A stretch of DNA of 64,000 bases from an uncultured Paracoccaceae bacterium (GTDB lineage Bacteria; Pseudomonadota; Alphaproteobacteria; Rhodobacterales; Rhodobacteraceae): positions 1 through 64,000 of the forward strand of contig CANMQJ010000023.1 in NCBI GenBank assembly GCA_947500005.1. The letters run 5' to 3'. The notes below the pieces were generated by a model. That model made no database searches, was not told the DNA's origin, and saw only the letters and a list, made by a program, of their open reading frames with translations. Shown here piece by piece: positions 42,976 through 51,266 of the stretch (its first letter is position 1; the number at the start of each line of letters is the position of its first letter). Position numbers and translations under genes: made by a program.

Positions 42976-43800
42976 TTACTGCCCCCAGCCCTGCCCCCCC
43001 TGCATGGTCGGACCGCCCGCCTGTTTCCACGCCGCCAGCCCGCCGCGATACCACAGCACGTTGCGATAGCCGAGATTGATCGCGCGCAAGGCTGCATTGT
43101 AGGACATCCAGCACTCGATCGAGGCACAGTAGAAGATCAGCGGCACCTCCTGGTTGCCCTGCGTTGCCTGTTGGAGGAACTGACCGAACATCTGCTGGGT
43201 CTGGTCTTGAAAATGGCCTGGCGAGGACGCCTGTACCGCAGGGATCGCGCCGGGGAGCGTCTCGCCACTGCCGAGCACATCGAAGAGCAGGTAGGGCGTC
43301 TGTTGCGACTGCACGAGTTCGACGACCCCCTTCGTGGTGATGATCTGCCCGCCGGGGATCGATGCCGGGGTGCGCCCGTGCATCTGGCCCGCATGAAGCT
43401 CTTGCGTGGCCGGGATCCCGAAATCCTGCTTCTCATATTGCGCCAACTGGTCGAGCGGATTGCTTCCCTGCTGACCGGTTTGCCCTTGCCCTATCTGGCC
43501 CTGGCCGTATCCCTGTTGGCCCATCTGGCCCTGGCCGTACCCTTGCTGACCCATCTGGCCCTGGCCATACCCTTGCTGGCCCATCTGGCCCTGGCCGTAC
43601 CCTTGCTGACCCATCTGGCCCTGGCCATACCCTTGCTGACCCATCTGGCCCTGGCCGTACCCTTGCTGACCCATCTGGCCTTGCTGCTGGCCCTGCTGGC
43701 CGAACTGACCCTGCTGGACCGGCTGATTGAAGCTGTTCTGCGCCCAGCCTGCCGGGGCGGCAAGCATCAGTACGGCGGTCCATCCGAAAATCCGTTTCAC
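42976..43800 (-). CDS. secreted rhodanese-like protein with Gln/Gly decapeptide repeats
   Basis: 274 aa. Signal peptide MKRIFGWTAVLMLAAPAGWAQ. Residues 41-100 are six exact copies of GQMGQQGYGQ, flanked by degenerate ones, giving a low-complexity, probably disordered region. The C-terminal half is rhodanese-like: YLLFDVLGSGETLPGAIPA, then IFYCASIECWMSYNAALRAINLGYRNVLWYRGGLAAWKQAG. Cys225 is at the loop position and CX4CW resembles the PQQ-associated CXXCW proteins. Periplasmic sulfur or thiol chemistry is inferred. It lies 11 nt downstream of another secreted unknown. Confidence 0.82.
   Translation of the reverse strand: MKRIFGWTAVLMLAAPAGWAQNSFNQPVQQGQFGQQGQQQGQMGQQGYGQGQMGQQGYGQGQMGQQGYGQGQMGQQGYGQGQMGQQGYGQGQMGQQGYGQGQIGQGQTGQQGSNPLDQLAQYEKQDFGIPATQELHAGQMHGRTPASIPGGQIITTKGVVELVQSQQTPYLLFDVLGSGETLPGAIPAVQASSPGHFQDQTQQMFGQFLQQATQGNQEVPLIFYCASIECWMSYNAALRAINLGYRNVLWYRGGLAAWKQAGGPTMQGGQGWGQ
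43501..43680 (-). repeat. six 30-bp tandem repeats coding for GQMGQQGYGQ
   Basis: Six head-to-tail 30-bp units, nearly identical at DNA level (third-position changes only), inside the rhodanese gene. Unit number is likely to vary between strains by slippage or recombination; the frame is kept with each unit because 30 is divisible by three. Confidence 0.95.
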
Positions 43801-43811
43801 GAAATATCCTC

Positions 43812-44924
43812 CTATTGCGTCACGTCGAGACGCTGGCCAAGCATGTTCAGGTCGGCCGGATTGAAATTGTCGTCATCGGTCAGGATGAAGGTCCCGTCAT
43901 TCATCTGCCAGGCGTTGCGATACCCGCTGTCCAACTCGACCATGCCGCCGGTGGTGGGATCATTGTAGGTTTCGTAACCGCCGTAATATTCGCTGGTCTC
44001 GCGGTCACCGCGCGCGCGGATCCGCCCTCGGTTCTGATAGCCTTCGTGGATGATGTCGCTGATCTCGCTGTTCGTGCGAGACACGATGCGGCTTCGATCC
44101 ATCGCGCCCTTGGCATTCTGCCGGTCGATCACTTGGTGATGCTGCGCGATGCGGCGGGACCATTCGGGATCGGGCGTGATCGAACGACGGATCAACTCCA
44201 CCGTTCGCAGATCAAGCTGCCCGTCGGGCGCCACGGCCCCGAACCCCGGCAGCGAGGAGCCGCCCGCGACACGCACCCCCGGCATCCCGTAGGAGCCCTG
44301 AACCTCGGTCACCCAGCCCATCATCACGACGGCGATCGAGGCACGCATCTCGCGCCCCTTGTCCTGAAAGGCGATCAGCACCTCGCCGGCATCGACGGTC
44401 GCGGTCATGCTCATGCCATAGCCATAATCTGTGCGCCCGCTCTTGAGGCCCGAGTCCCGCACCAGGTCGGGCCTCGGGCGGTAGTCGAGGATGCGCCCTT
44501 GCGGCAACACCACCGAGCTGATCCATTGCAGCAGACCCCGCGCGTCCCGAATTGTCTTCTGCGGGCAACCGCGCCAGTCGGATTGCTCCACCCATCGGAC
44601 CATCGGCAGCAGGAACACGCCCTGCGTTTCGTCCGGTGAGCCTGCCTGCCATTCGTAATTGTAGCCATAAGGGTTGCACGTATCCTGCGGCGTCCAGATC
44701 ACCCCACCCTTGGCGATCCAGCCCGCGGGGATCATGACCCGCGCCGCAGGCATCGGCTGACCGAACCCGGACGCATCCACGACCGGCACGAGTTGCGTGC
44801 GAAGACCGGGGATCTGTCCCTGTTGCTGAGCATGCAGCGGCAGGCAGAGCAGACAGAAGAAAAGCATGGCAACGCCCCCGATCACCCTGCTCACAGGTCG
44901 CATGATACGCATCCCGTCACTCAT
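43812..44924 (-). CDS. secreted conserved hypothetical protein
   Basis: About 370 aa with a signal peptide (VIGGVAMLFFCLLCLPLHAQ). The mature start QIPGLRTQLVPVVDASGFGQPMPAARVMIPAGWIAKGGVIWT resembles a group of secreted proteobacterial proteins with an IPAGW...GGV.W pattern, whose function I do not know. The C-terminal part is polar, with DRETSEYYGGYETYNDPTTGG. The start is uncertain: ATG at 44924 has GGAG close by, with further ATGs at 44912 and 44903. It is followed 11 nt later by the rhodanese gene, so both are probably one transcript and act outside the cytoplasm. Confidence 0.65.
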   Translation of the reverse strand: MSDGMRIMRPVSRVIGGVAMLFFCLLCLPLHAQQQGQIPGLRTQLVPVVDASGFGQPMPAARVMIPAGWIAKGGVIWTPQDTCNPYGYNYEWQAGSPDETQGVFLLPMVRWVEQSDWRGCPQKTIRDARGLLQWISSVVLPQGRILDYRPRPDLVRDSGLKSGRTDYGYGMSMTATVDAGEVLIAFQDKGREMRASIAVVMMGWVTEVQGSYGMPGVRVAGGSSLPGFGAVAPDGQLDLRTVELIRRSITPDPEWSRRIAQHHQVIDRQNAKGAMDRSRIVSRTNSEISDIIHEGYQNRGRIRARGDRETSEYYGGYETYNDPTTGGMVELDSGYRNAWQMNDGTFILTDDDNFNPADLNMLGQRLDVTQ

Positions 44925-45105
44925 GAACTCCAAACCGCATGAACCTATCATACCGCAGATGGCCGATTCCCCCTAGTTTGCAGTGTAGAGGTGGCACAGT
45001 CCGGATGCGTTTCCCCTTGCAAGGGTGCTTTCCGTTGCAATGCCCCCAAGATGTGGTACGGGATGAAGGCATCAGCCGCAGCAAGACGGCCGCAAGGGAA
45101 CGGGC

Positions 45106-45915
45106 ATGGCGCATATCATCGTCGTGGGGAACGAAAAGGGCGGAGCGGGCAAGTCCACCGTTTCGATGCATGTGGCGACCGCGCTGTCGCGGCTGGGTCA
45201 CAAGGTCAGCACGCTGGACCTCGACCTGCGCCAGCGCAGCCTGGGTCGCTATTTCGACAACCGTGTTGCTTTCCTGAAGAAGGCGAACCTCTCGCTTCCA
45301 ACTCCACGCCATCACAACCTGCCCGAGATCGACCCTTCCTCGCTGGGACCGGGTGAGAACATCTATGATCACCGGCTTTCCGCGGCCGTGGCCGAACTGG
45401 AGGCCGACAGCGACTTCATTCTGATCGACTGTCCCGGTTCGCATACGCGCTTGAGCCAGGTGGCGCACTCGCTGGCCGATACGCTGATCACGCCGCTCAA
45501 CGACAGTTTCGTGGATTTCGACCTGCTGGCACGGATCGATTCCGGCGGCGAAAAGATCCTCGGCCCCTCGATCTATTCCGAGATGGTCTGGAACGCGCGG
45601 CAACTGCGCGCCCAGGCCGGGCTGAAACCCATCGACTGGATCGTTGTCCGCAACCGCGTCGGGACGCAGCGCATGGTCAACAAGCAAAAGATGGAGCGCG
45701 CGATCACCATGCTGTCCAGGCGCATCGGCTTCCGCATCGCCCCGGGCTTCTCCGAGCGCGTCATCTTTCGCGAACTGTTCCCACGCGGGCTGACCCTGCT
45801 CGATCTCAAGGATATCGGGGTGCGCCAGCTCAACATCTCGAACATCGCGGCCCGGCAGGAGTTGCGAGACATGATGAAGGAACTCAAGCTGCCGGGCGTC
45901 GAGGTCCGGTTCTAG
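45106..45915 (+). CDS. mipZ: division-plane positioning ATPase MipZ
   Basis: 269-aa ParA/MinD-type ATPase. Deviant Walker A GNEKGGAGKST (8-18), then LDLDLRQRSLGRYFDNR, the MipZ-typical block, and FILIDCPGSHTRLSQVAHSLADTLITPLNDSFVDFDLL as Walker B region. MipZ forms gradients from ParB at the poles and inhibits FtsZ away from midcell. xrtE begins 7 nt downstream, so this division regulator appears co-transcribed with an exosortase. Confidence 0.93.
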   Translation: MAHIIVVGNEKGGAGKSTVSMHVATALSRLGHKVSTLDLDLRQRSLGRYFDNRVAFLKKANLSLPTPRHHNLPEIDPSSLGPGENIYDHRLSAAVAELEADSDFILIDCPGSHTRLSQVAHSLADTLITPLNDSFVDFDLLARIDSGGEKILGPSIYSEMVWNARQLRAQAGLKPIDWIVVRNRVGTQRMVNKQKMERAITMLSRRIGFRIAPGFSERVIFRELFPRGLTLLDLKDIGVRQLNISNIAARQELRDMMKELKLPGVEVRF

Positions 45916-45922
45916 GTCGGCC

Positions 45923-47491
45923 ATGGCAGACGCCTCCGTTAATGGCCGGCGACGTCTTCTGACGATCGCCGCACTGGCGACCCTGGAATTGCTGGCAATC
46001 ATTATCGTCTATCAGGTCATGGCCTCGATCGAGTGTCGCCTGACCGAGATGGAACTGGCCTGCCGGGCCTTGCGGTCGATGACCGCGCGGGGACTGGCCG
46101 TGCTCACGGCGCTGGCGTTGTTCTTCTGGCTCCGGCGGACCTCCTTCCACCGGCTGGCGGGGCTGGTGGCCGTCTGGCCCGGAGCGCCGGGCTGGTGGGT
46201 TCTGCATGTGGTGGGACTGGCGCTCATATTCCTGCCACTTCCGCTTTTCGGACCCGAGACGATCAATGCCCGCTTCCTGCCGAGCCTGTTGATGATGGGG
46301 ATCGGCGGTCTGTGTGCCGCGCTTGGGGCCTTGCTGGCTACGGCGCGCCACGGGGCATGGACCGAATGGCTGCGCGGCGACGGGTTCCTGCTGCCGCTGG
46401 TGCTGGCCGGCGCGCTACTGGTGCCTGATCTCGCCGACAGCCTGCGGCTGCTCTGGTATCTTCAGGCGCTGACCGACGTGACCTTTGCACTGGTTTATGT
46501 CGTCCTTCTGTCCACCGGAGCCGAGGTCTGGGCCGATCTCTCCATCCACGTGATCGGCATGGACGGGTTCAACGTACAAGTCGGCAGCCCCTGTTCCGGT
46601 GTTGAAGGGATCGCGCTGATATCGATCTTCATGGCGCTTTACGCGTTGCTCATGCGCGGCGAGGTCCGGCAGGCGCGTTTCTGGCTCGTGCTCTACCCGC
46701 TTGCCCTGCTCACGAGTTGGACGTTGAACGTCCTGCGGATCGCGGTCCTGATCATGATCGGCGCGTGGGTTTCGCCGGAACATGCGCTGAACGGGTTTCA
46801 TTCCTATGCGGGCTGGCTGCTCTTCACCCTTCTCGCCATCGGCGTGCTGGCGGTGGCGCATCGCTGGCGCTGGCTGCACCGCGATAGTGCCGCGCCCCAA
46901 GTTTCGCCGCCCCTGTCGCGTGATCCGATTGTTGCGCGGATCGCGCCCTTTGTCGTGATGATGATCTCCGGGCTCGTGGCGCAGGCCTTCTGGCAGGAGC
47001 CGGACGCGGGCTACCCCCTGCGGGTCGCGATGATGGTCGCCGTACTGATCTGGTGCCTTCCTGCCCTGCGCCAGATCCCCTGGAAATTCGATGGCATCGC
47101 GCTGCTCGCGGGTCTCGCCATCGGCATCGGCTGGATCGTGACCGCGCCGACAGGACTGGTCCGGTCCGAACAGGAGTTCGGCTGGATCCTCATCCGTGTC
47201 TTCGGAACGGTGGCACTGATCCCGCTGATCGAGGAGCTTTTCTTTCGCGGCTATCTGCTCGATCGGCTGGATCGTGGCGGCCTCGCGTCACGGGTGACTG
47301 CGCTGGCCCTGTCCAGCATCGCCTTTGGCCTTCTCCATGACCGTTTCATCGCGGCCAGCCTGTCGGGCCTTGTTTTCGGGCTGGTCATGCTTCGGACCAG
47401 TCGACTGGCCAGCCCGATCCAAGCGCATGTCGCGTCAAACGCAATCGTCGCCGCGTGGGCCGCGGCGACGATGACATGGACGTTGATCTGA
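45923..47491 (+). CDS. xrtE: exosortase E / CPBP protease fusion (VPEID-CTERM system)
   Basis: 522 aa, polytopic. The first part is an exosortase: catalytic Cys224 in GSPCSGVEGIALI, Arg272 in WTLNVLRIAVLIMIG and His293 in GFHSYAGWLLF. The second part is a CPBP-type intramembrane protease: EELFFRGYLLDRL (437-449), FGLLHDRF with His472, and HVASNAI. This fusion is the known exosortase E type of Rhodobacteraceae, thought to cut and transfer C-terminally anchored VPEID-CTERM proteins. Such a substrate gene lies convergent 16 nt away. It follows mipZ by 7 nt. Confidence 0.93.
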   Translation: MADASVNGRRRLLTIAALATLELLAIIIVYQVMASIECRLTEMELACRALRSMTARGLAVLTALALFFWLRRTSFHRLAGLVAVWPGAPGWWVLHVVGLALIFLPLPLFGPETINARFLPSLLMMGIGGLCAALGALLATARHGAWTEWLRGDGFLLPLVLAGALLVPDLADSLRLLWYLQALTDVTFALVYVVLLSTGAEVWADLSIHVIGMDGFNVQVGSPCSGVEGIALISIFMALYALLMRGEVRQARFWLVLYPLALLTSWTLNVLRIAVLIMIGAWVSPEHALNGFHSYAGWLLFTLLAIGVLAVAHRWRWLHRDSAAPQVSPPLSRDPIVARIAPFVVMMISGLVAQAFWQEPDAGYPLRVAMMVAVLIWCLPALRQIPWKFDGIALLAGLAIGIGWIVTAPTGLVRSEQEFGWILIRVFGTVALIPLIEELFFRGYLLDRLDRGGLASRVTALALSSIAFGLLHDRFIAASLSGLVFGLVMLRTSRLASPIQAHVASNAIVAAWAAATMTWTLI

Positions 47492-47507
47492 AGCGTGAAA
47501 CCGCGGT

Positions 47508-47786
47508 TCAGCCGCGGCGACGGCGACGAATTTCCCAGATCAGAAGCGACGCGGCCAAAACGGCCGCAATCGCCAGGAGGCCAGATGATGCGTCGATCTC
47601 GGGCACTTGCGAGTAGCTGCCGCCCGTATTGCTCGAACCGCCGGTTGTTGAGCCACCGGTATTCCAGTTGCCCAGAAACCAGTCACGCCAATGATCCCAG
47701 AAGGACGAAGAAGATTGTGCCGAGGCCCCGCTTGCACTGGCGACCAGCGCGGCAATGGCCAGAGAGGCATTTTTGAAAACGGACAT
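47508..47786 (-). CDS. VPEID-CTERM sorting-signal protein (probable exosortase E substrate)
   Basis: 92 aa. Signal peptide (FKNASLAIAALVASASGASAQ), a short mature part rich in Trp/Ser/Gly (FWDHWRDWFLGNW and GGST/GGSS runs), then the sorting signal. The signal has VPEID at 61-65, a membrane helix (SSGLLAIAAVLAASLLIW) and a five-Arg tail. After removal of both ends only about 40 residues remain, so this is a very small surface or periplasmic peptide. ATG at 47786; the track uses the GTG one codon earlier. Convergent to xrtE. Confidence 0.92.
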   Translation of the reverse strand: MSVFKNASLAIAALVASASGASAQSSSSFWDHWRDWFLGNWNTGGSTTGGSSNTGGSYSQVPEIDASSGLLAIAAVLAASLLIWEIRRRRRG

Positions 47787-47899
47787 CACGATCTACCCCA
47801 GATGTGTTCCAGTTTCTTCTAGCACAACCGGGACGACACGCAAATCGTCAGCGTCCTTTTGCCCGGGACACGACCCGAAACCGTCTACAGACCGGTTAT

Positions 47900-47918
47900 T
47901 GTTTCAAATTTCGAAACA
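47900..47918. promoter_or_regulatory. inverted repeat upstream of the VPEID-CTERM gene
   Basis: TGTTTC-N7-GAAACA, about 115 bp upstream of the VPEID-CTERM start and 61 bp past the end of the MarR gene. A possible regulator site for the substrate gene; no binding protein can be named. Confidence 0.4.
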
Positions 47919-47978
47919 CGACCTTTACAAGAGCGCGCCAAGAGTTGCATCGCTAAGGATTGAGGGGCGAATCGGCAC

Positions 47979-48431
47979 CTATTCCATCTTTGCCAATCGC
48001 CGCAGCATCATGCGCAAGAGAGCGGCCTCGCCATTGGTGAATAGCGCGGCGAGTTGGGCATCATAGCTTTGTGCCACCTCGCGCAACTCCTTGTAGACGG
48101 CCAACCCCTGCGGCGTCAGCGTGAGTTTTTCGGAACGCCGGTCCAGATCGTCACGGGTCCGCATGAGGAAACGGCGCTCGGCCAGCTTGGCAACCGCGCG
48201 GCTTATCTTGGTCTTGTGGATACGGGCACGCTCTCCAATCTCCTTGGCGGTCAACTCGCCGTAAATCCCCAGATGGAACAGCACGCGCCACTCCGTTCGC
48301 AGCATCCCGTAGCGATTCTTGTAGACGCCCTGGAACTCCAACGAGCTTTCCTCTGCCGCCTGATTCAACAGGAACGGCAGGAAATTCCGCAGGTCGAACT
48401 CATCTTTTTCGTCGATTTCGGCGTCAGACAT
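47979..48431 (-). CDS. MarR family transcriptional regulator
   Basis: 150 aa winged helix. MLRTEWRVLFHLGIYGELTAKEIGERARIHKTKISRAVAKLAERRFLMRTRDDLDRRSEKLTLTPQG covers the recognition helix and the wing with its DxRS motif. It is divergent from hmgA by 57 bp, with an inverted repeat between the starts. It probably controls the homogentisate genes and itself in response to an aromatic intermediate; this is inferred from position. Confidence 0.9.
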   Translation of the reverse strand: MSDAEIDEKDEFDLRNFLPFLLNQAAEESSLEFQGVYKNRYGMLRTEWRVLFHLGIYGELTAKEIGERARIHKTKISRAVAKLAERRFLMRTRDDLDRRSEKLTLTPQGLAVYKELREVAQSYDAQLAALFTNGEAALLRMMLRRLAKME

Positions 48432-48437
48432 GGTTGT

Positions 48438-48455
48438 TAGTTACAAAATCAACTA
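48438..48455. promoter_or_regulatory. candidate MarR operator between the regulator and hmgA
   Basis: TAGTT-N8-AACTA, an 18-bp inverted repeat with an AT-rich spacer (ACAAAATC), in the 57-bp gap between the divergent starts. Size and position suit a MarR dimer that would block both promoters. Confidence 0.65.
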
Positions 48456-48488
48456 TTACTTCGCAAGCAGCAAACGGAGGAACGCGCA

Positions 48489-49844
48489 ATGAACCGTCCG
48501 ACAGACCCCCACACGCTGACCCAGGCGGCAACGCCCGTCGGCACGACCGAAGGATACATGCCCGGTTTCGGCAACGACTTCGAGACCGAGGCCCTTCCCG
48601 GCGCCCTGCCGCAGGGAATGAACAGCCCGCAGAAATGTAACTATGGGCTCTACGGCGAGCAGCTTTCCGGTACGGCCTTCACCGCCGAACGTCCCGAGCG
48701 GACATGGTGCTATCGAATTCGCCCCTCGGTGAAGCATTCGCACCGGTATGAGCGGATTGACCTGCCTTACTGGAAATCCGCCCCGCATGTGGTCGAGGAT
48801 GTGACCTCGCTCGGCCAGTACCGCTGGGACCCGGTTCCGCATTCCGAGGAAAAGCTGACCTGGCTCACCGGCATGCGCACAATGACCACCGCAGGTGACG
48901 TGAACACGCAAGTAGGCATGGCGAGCCATATCTACCTTGTTACCGAGTCGATGGTGGACGACTATTTCTTCTCGGCGGACAGCGAGTTGCTCGTCGTTCC
49001 GCAGGAAGGCCGGCTGCGCTTTGCGACCGAACTGGGTATCATCGACCTCGAGCCCAAGGAGATCGCCATCATCCCTCGCGGCCTCGTCTATCGTGTCGAG
49101 ATTCTCGAAGGCCCCGCGCGCGGCTTCGTCTGCGAGAATTACGGCCAGAAATTCGAACTGCCGGGCCGTGGCCCCATCGGTGCGAACTGCATGGCCAACC
49201 CGCGCGATTTCAAGTCGCCCGTCGCCGCCTTCGAGGATCGCGAGGCACCCTCGACCGTGACGATCAAATGGTGCGGGCAGTTCCACCAGACGAAGATTGG
49301 CCACTCCCCGCTGGACGTGGTGGCTTGGCATGGCAATTACGCGCCGGTGAAATACGATCTGCGCACCTATTGCCCGGTCGGCGCGATCCTGTTCGATCAC
49401 CCCGATCCCTCGATCTTCACCGTGCTGACCGCGCCCTCGGGCGTGCCGGGAACGGCCAATATCGACTTCGTCCTGTTCCGCGAGCGCTGGATGGTGATGG
49501 AGGACACGTTCCGCCCGCCGTGGTACCACAAGAACATCATGTCCGAGCTGATGGGCAACATCTATGGCCAGTACGATGCCAAACCGCAGGGCTTTGTCCC
49601 AGGCGGGATGAGCCTGCACAACATGATGCTGCCGCACGGGCCGGACAAGGAAGCCTTCGAGAAGGCGTCGAACGCCAATCTCGGGCCCGACAAGCTGGAC
49701 CAGACGATGTCCTTCATGTTCGAGACACGCTTCCCGCAGCACCTGACCGAGTTCGCGGGCAAGGAAGCGCCCATACAGGATGACTATATCGACTGCTGGG
49801 AGAGCCTCGAAAAGAAATTCGACGGCACGCCCGGCAAGAAATAA
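48489..49844 (+). CDS. hmgA: homogentisate 1,2-dioxygenase
   Basis: Opens the homogentisate ring to maleylacetoacetate with Fe(II). 451 aa: [56 protein letters not shown], and the iron-binding His/Glu region [20 protein letters not shown]. Length agrees with the family. GGAGGAA lies upstream. First gene of a plus-strand catabolic run to 56468, divergent from the MarR regulator. Confidence 0.97.
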   Translation: MNRPTDPHTLTQAATPVGTTEGYMPGFGNDFETEALPGALPQGMNSPQKCNYGLYGEQLSGTAFTAERPERTWCYRIRPSVKHSHRYERIDLPYWKSAPHVVEDVTSLGQYRWDPVPHSEEKLTWLTGMRTMTTAGDVNTQVGMASHIYLVTESMVDDYFFSADSELLVVPQEGRLRFATELGIIDLEPKEIAIIPRGLVYRVEILEGPARGFVCENYGQKFELPGRGPIGANCMANPRDFKSPVAAFEDREAPSTVTIKWCGQFHQTKIGHSPLDVVAWHGNYAPVKYDLRTYCPVGAILFDHPDPSIFTVLTAPSGVPGTANIDFVLFRERWMVMEDTFRPPWYHKNIMSELMGNIYGQYDAKPQGFVPGGMSLHNMMLPHGPDKEAFEKASNANLGPDKLDQTMSFMFETRFPQHLTEFAGKEAPIQDDYIDCWESLEKKFDGTPGKK

Positions 49845-49852
49845 TCGGTTGC

Positions 49853-49907
49853 GGTGGGGCTGTGCCCCACCCTACCCACATGCCGTAGGGTGGGTTTCCA
49901 ACCCACC
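49853..49907. repeat. 55-bp double-hairpin intergenic repeat, copy 1
   Basis: GGTGGGGC-TGT-GCCCCACC followed by GGTGGGTT-TCC-AACCCACC, with CTACCCAC and CGTAGGG between. It lies between hmgA and the fumarylacetoacetase gene. About 87 percent identical, and equal in length, to the copy after the next gene. Confidence 0.9.
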
Positions 49908-49928
49908 GAGCCGAGAAAAGGAAGACAG

Positions 49929-51185
49929 ATGCCATTGATGAAATCATGGGTGGAAAGCGCGAATTCCCCCGACCACCCCTTTCCGTTGAACAACCTCCCC
50001 TACGGTGTCTTCTCCACCGAAGGCAGCGAGCCGCATTGCGGCGTGGCGATCGGCGACATGATCCTCGACGTCACCAAGGCCGAGGCCGAGGGGCTGATCT
50101 CCCTGGGTGACGCGCCGCTGTTCGACGTGCCGTTCTGGAACGAGTTGATGGAAGAAGGACCCGCCGTCTGGGCCGCGCTGCGCGAGAGGCTGATCGCCCT
50201 GCTCTCCGAGGGGGCCGAGGAACGCGTCGAGGTCGAGCCGCTGCTGGTGCCGATGGCCGAGGCCGAGATGCACATGCCCTTCGCGGTCAGCGAATACACC
50301 GATTTCTACGCGGGCCGGCATCACGCGACCAATGTGGGCACGATGTTCCGCGGGGCCGAGAACGCGCTGCCGCCCAACTGGCTGCATATCCCTATCGGCT
50401 ATAACGGCCGCGCCTCCTCGGTCGTGGTTTCGGGTACCGAGATTCGCCGCCCCTGGGGGCAGCTGAAATCGCCCGATCACGACAAGCCGGCCTTCCTGCC
50501 CTGCCGTCGCTTCGACATCGAACTGGAAATGGGCGCCATCGTCGGCACGCCGTCCGACGGCCCGATCACGGTGCAGGAGGCCGATGACCATATCTTTGGC
50601 TACGTGCTGCTCAACGACTGGTCGGCGCGCGATATCCAGGCTTGGGAGTACCAGCCGCTTGGCCCCTTCCAGGCCAAGGCAACGGCGACCTCGATCAGCC
50701 CCTGGATCGTGACAAAGGCCGCGCTGGAGCCCTTCCGGACCGACACGCCCGCCAGGGAGTTCGAACTGCTCGATCACCTCAAGGATTGCGGGCCGATGCT
50801 TTACGACATCGACCTCGAAGTGGCGCTTGCCCCCGAAGGGAAAGATGCCACCACAATCGCGCGGACCAACTATAACGAAATGTACTACTCCGCCGCGCAG
50901 CAGCTGGCGCATCATACCAGCGCGGGCTGCCCGATGAACGTGGGCGACCTGCTGGGCTCGGGCACCATCTCGGGTGCCGAGAAATCGCAGCGCGGTTCGC
51001 TGCTGGAACTCAGCTGGGGCGGCAAGGAACCGATCGAGCTGGATACCGGCGAAACGCGCAATTTCGTCGAGGATGGCGATACGCTCACCCTCAGGGGGGC
51101 CGCCAAAGGCGACGGCTATACCATCGGCTTCGGCGATTGCGTGGGCACCGTGCTGCCCGCACTTGAAGACCCGTTCGCAAGATAA
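49929..51185 (+). CDS. fahA: fumarylacetoacetase
   Basis: Splits fumarylacetoacetate into fumarate and acetoacetate, the last step of tyrosine/homogentisate breakdown. 418 aa: NNLPYGVFSTEGSEPHCGVAIGDMILDV, DFYAGRHHATNVGTMFRG, FDIELEMGAIVG, LLNDWSARDIQAWEYQPLGPFQAKATATSISPWIVT and MYYSAAQQLAHHTSAGCPMNVGDLLGSGTISG. The start at MPLMKSW follows the repeat. Flanked on both sides by the same 55-bp repeat. Confidence 0.96.
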   Translation: MPLMKSWVESANSPDHPFPLNNLPYGVFSTEGSEPHCGVAIGDMILDVTKAEAEGLISLGDAPLFDVPFWNELMEEGPAVWAALRERLIALLSEGAEERVEVEPLLVPMAEAEMHMPFAVSEYTDFYAGRHHATNVGTMFRGAENALPPNWLHIPIGYNGRASSVVVSGTEIRRPWGQLKSPDHDKPAFLPCRRFDIELEMGAIVGTPSDGPITVQEADDHIFGYVLLNDWSARDIQAWEYQPLGPFQAKATATSISPWIVTKAALEPFRTDTPAREFELLDHLKDCGPMLYDIDLEVALAPEGKDATTIARTNYNEMYYSAAQQLAHHTSAGCPMNVGDLLGSGTISGAEKSQRGSLLELSWGGKEPIELDTGETRNFVEDGDTLTLRGAAKGDGYTIGFGDCVGTVLPALEDPFAR

Positions 51186-51193
51186 CTCGGAGC

Positions 51194-51248
51194 GGTGGGG
51201 CAAGCCCCCACCCTACCCACGATCCGTAGGGTGGGTTTGCAACCCACC
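51194..51248. repeat. 55-bp double-hairpin intergenic repeat, copy 2
   Basis: Same structure as copy 1: GGTGGGGC...GCCCCCACC then GGTGGGTT-TGC-AACCCACC. It differs mainly in the loops (TGTG/AAGC, CATG/CGAT, TCC/TGC), as expected for conserved RNA or DNA hairpins. It lies between fahA and the metallo-beta-lactamase-fold gene. Confidence 0.9.
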
Positions 51249-51266
51249 AAGCAGGAAGGAAAGAAA

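Noticed and set aside
43501-43680. CRISPR-like array (regular 30-bp repeats)
   Set aside because: Units are contiguous without spacers and code for a decapeptide in frame inside a secreted rhodanese; no cas genes.
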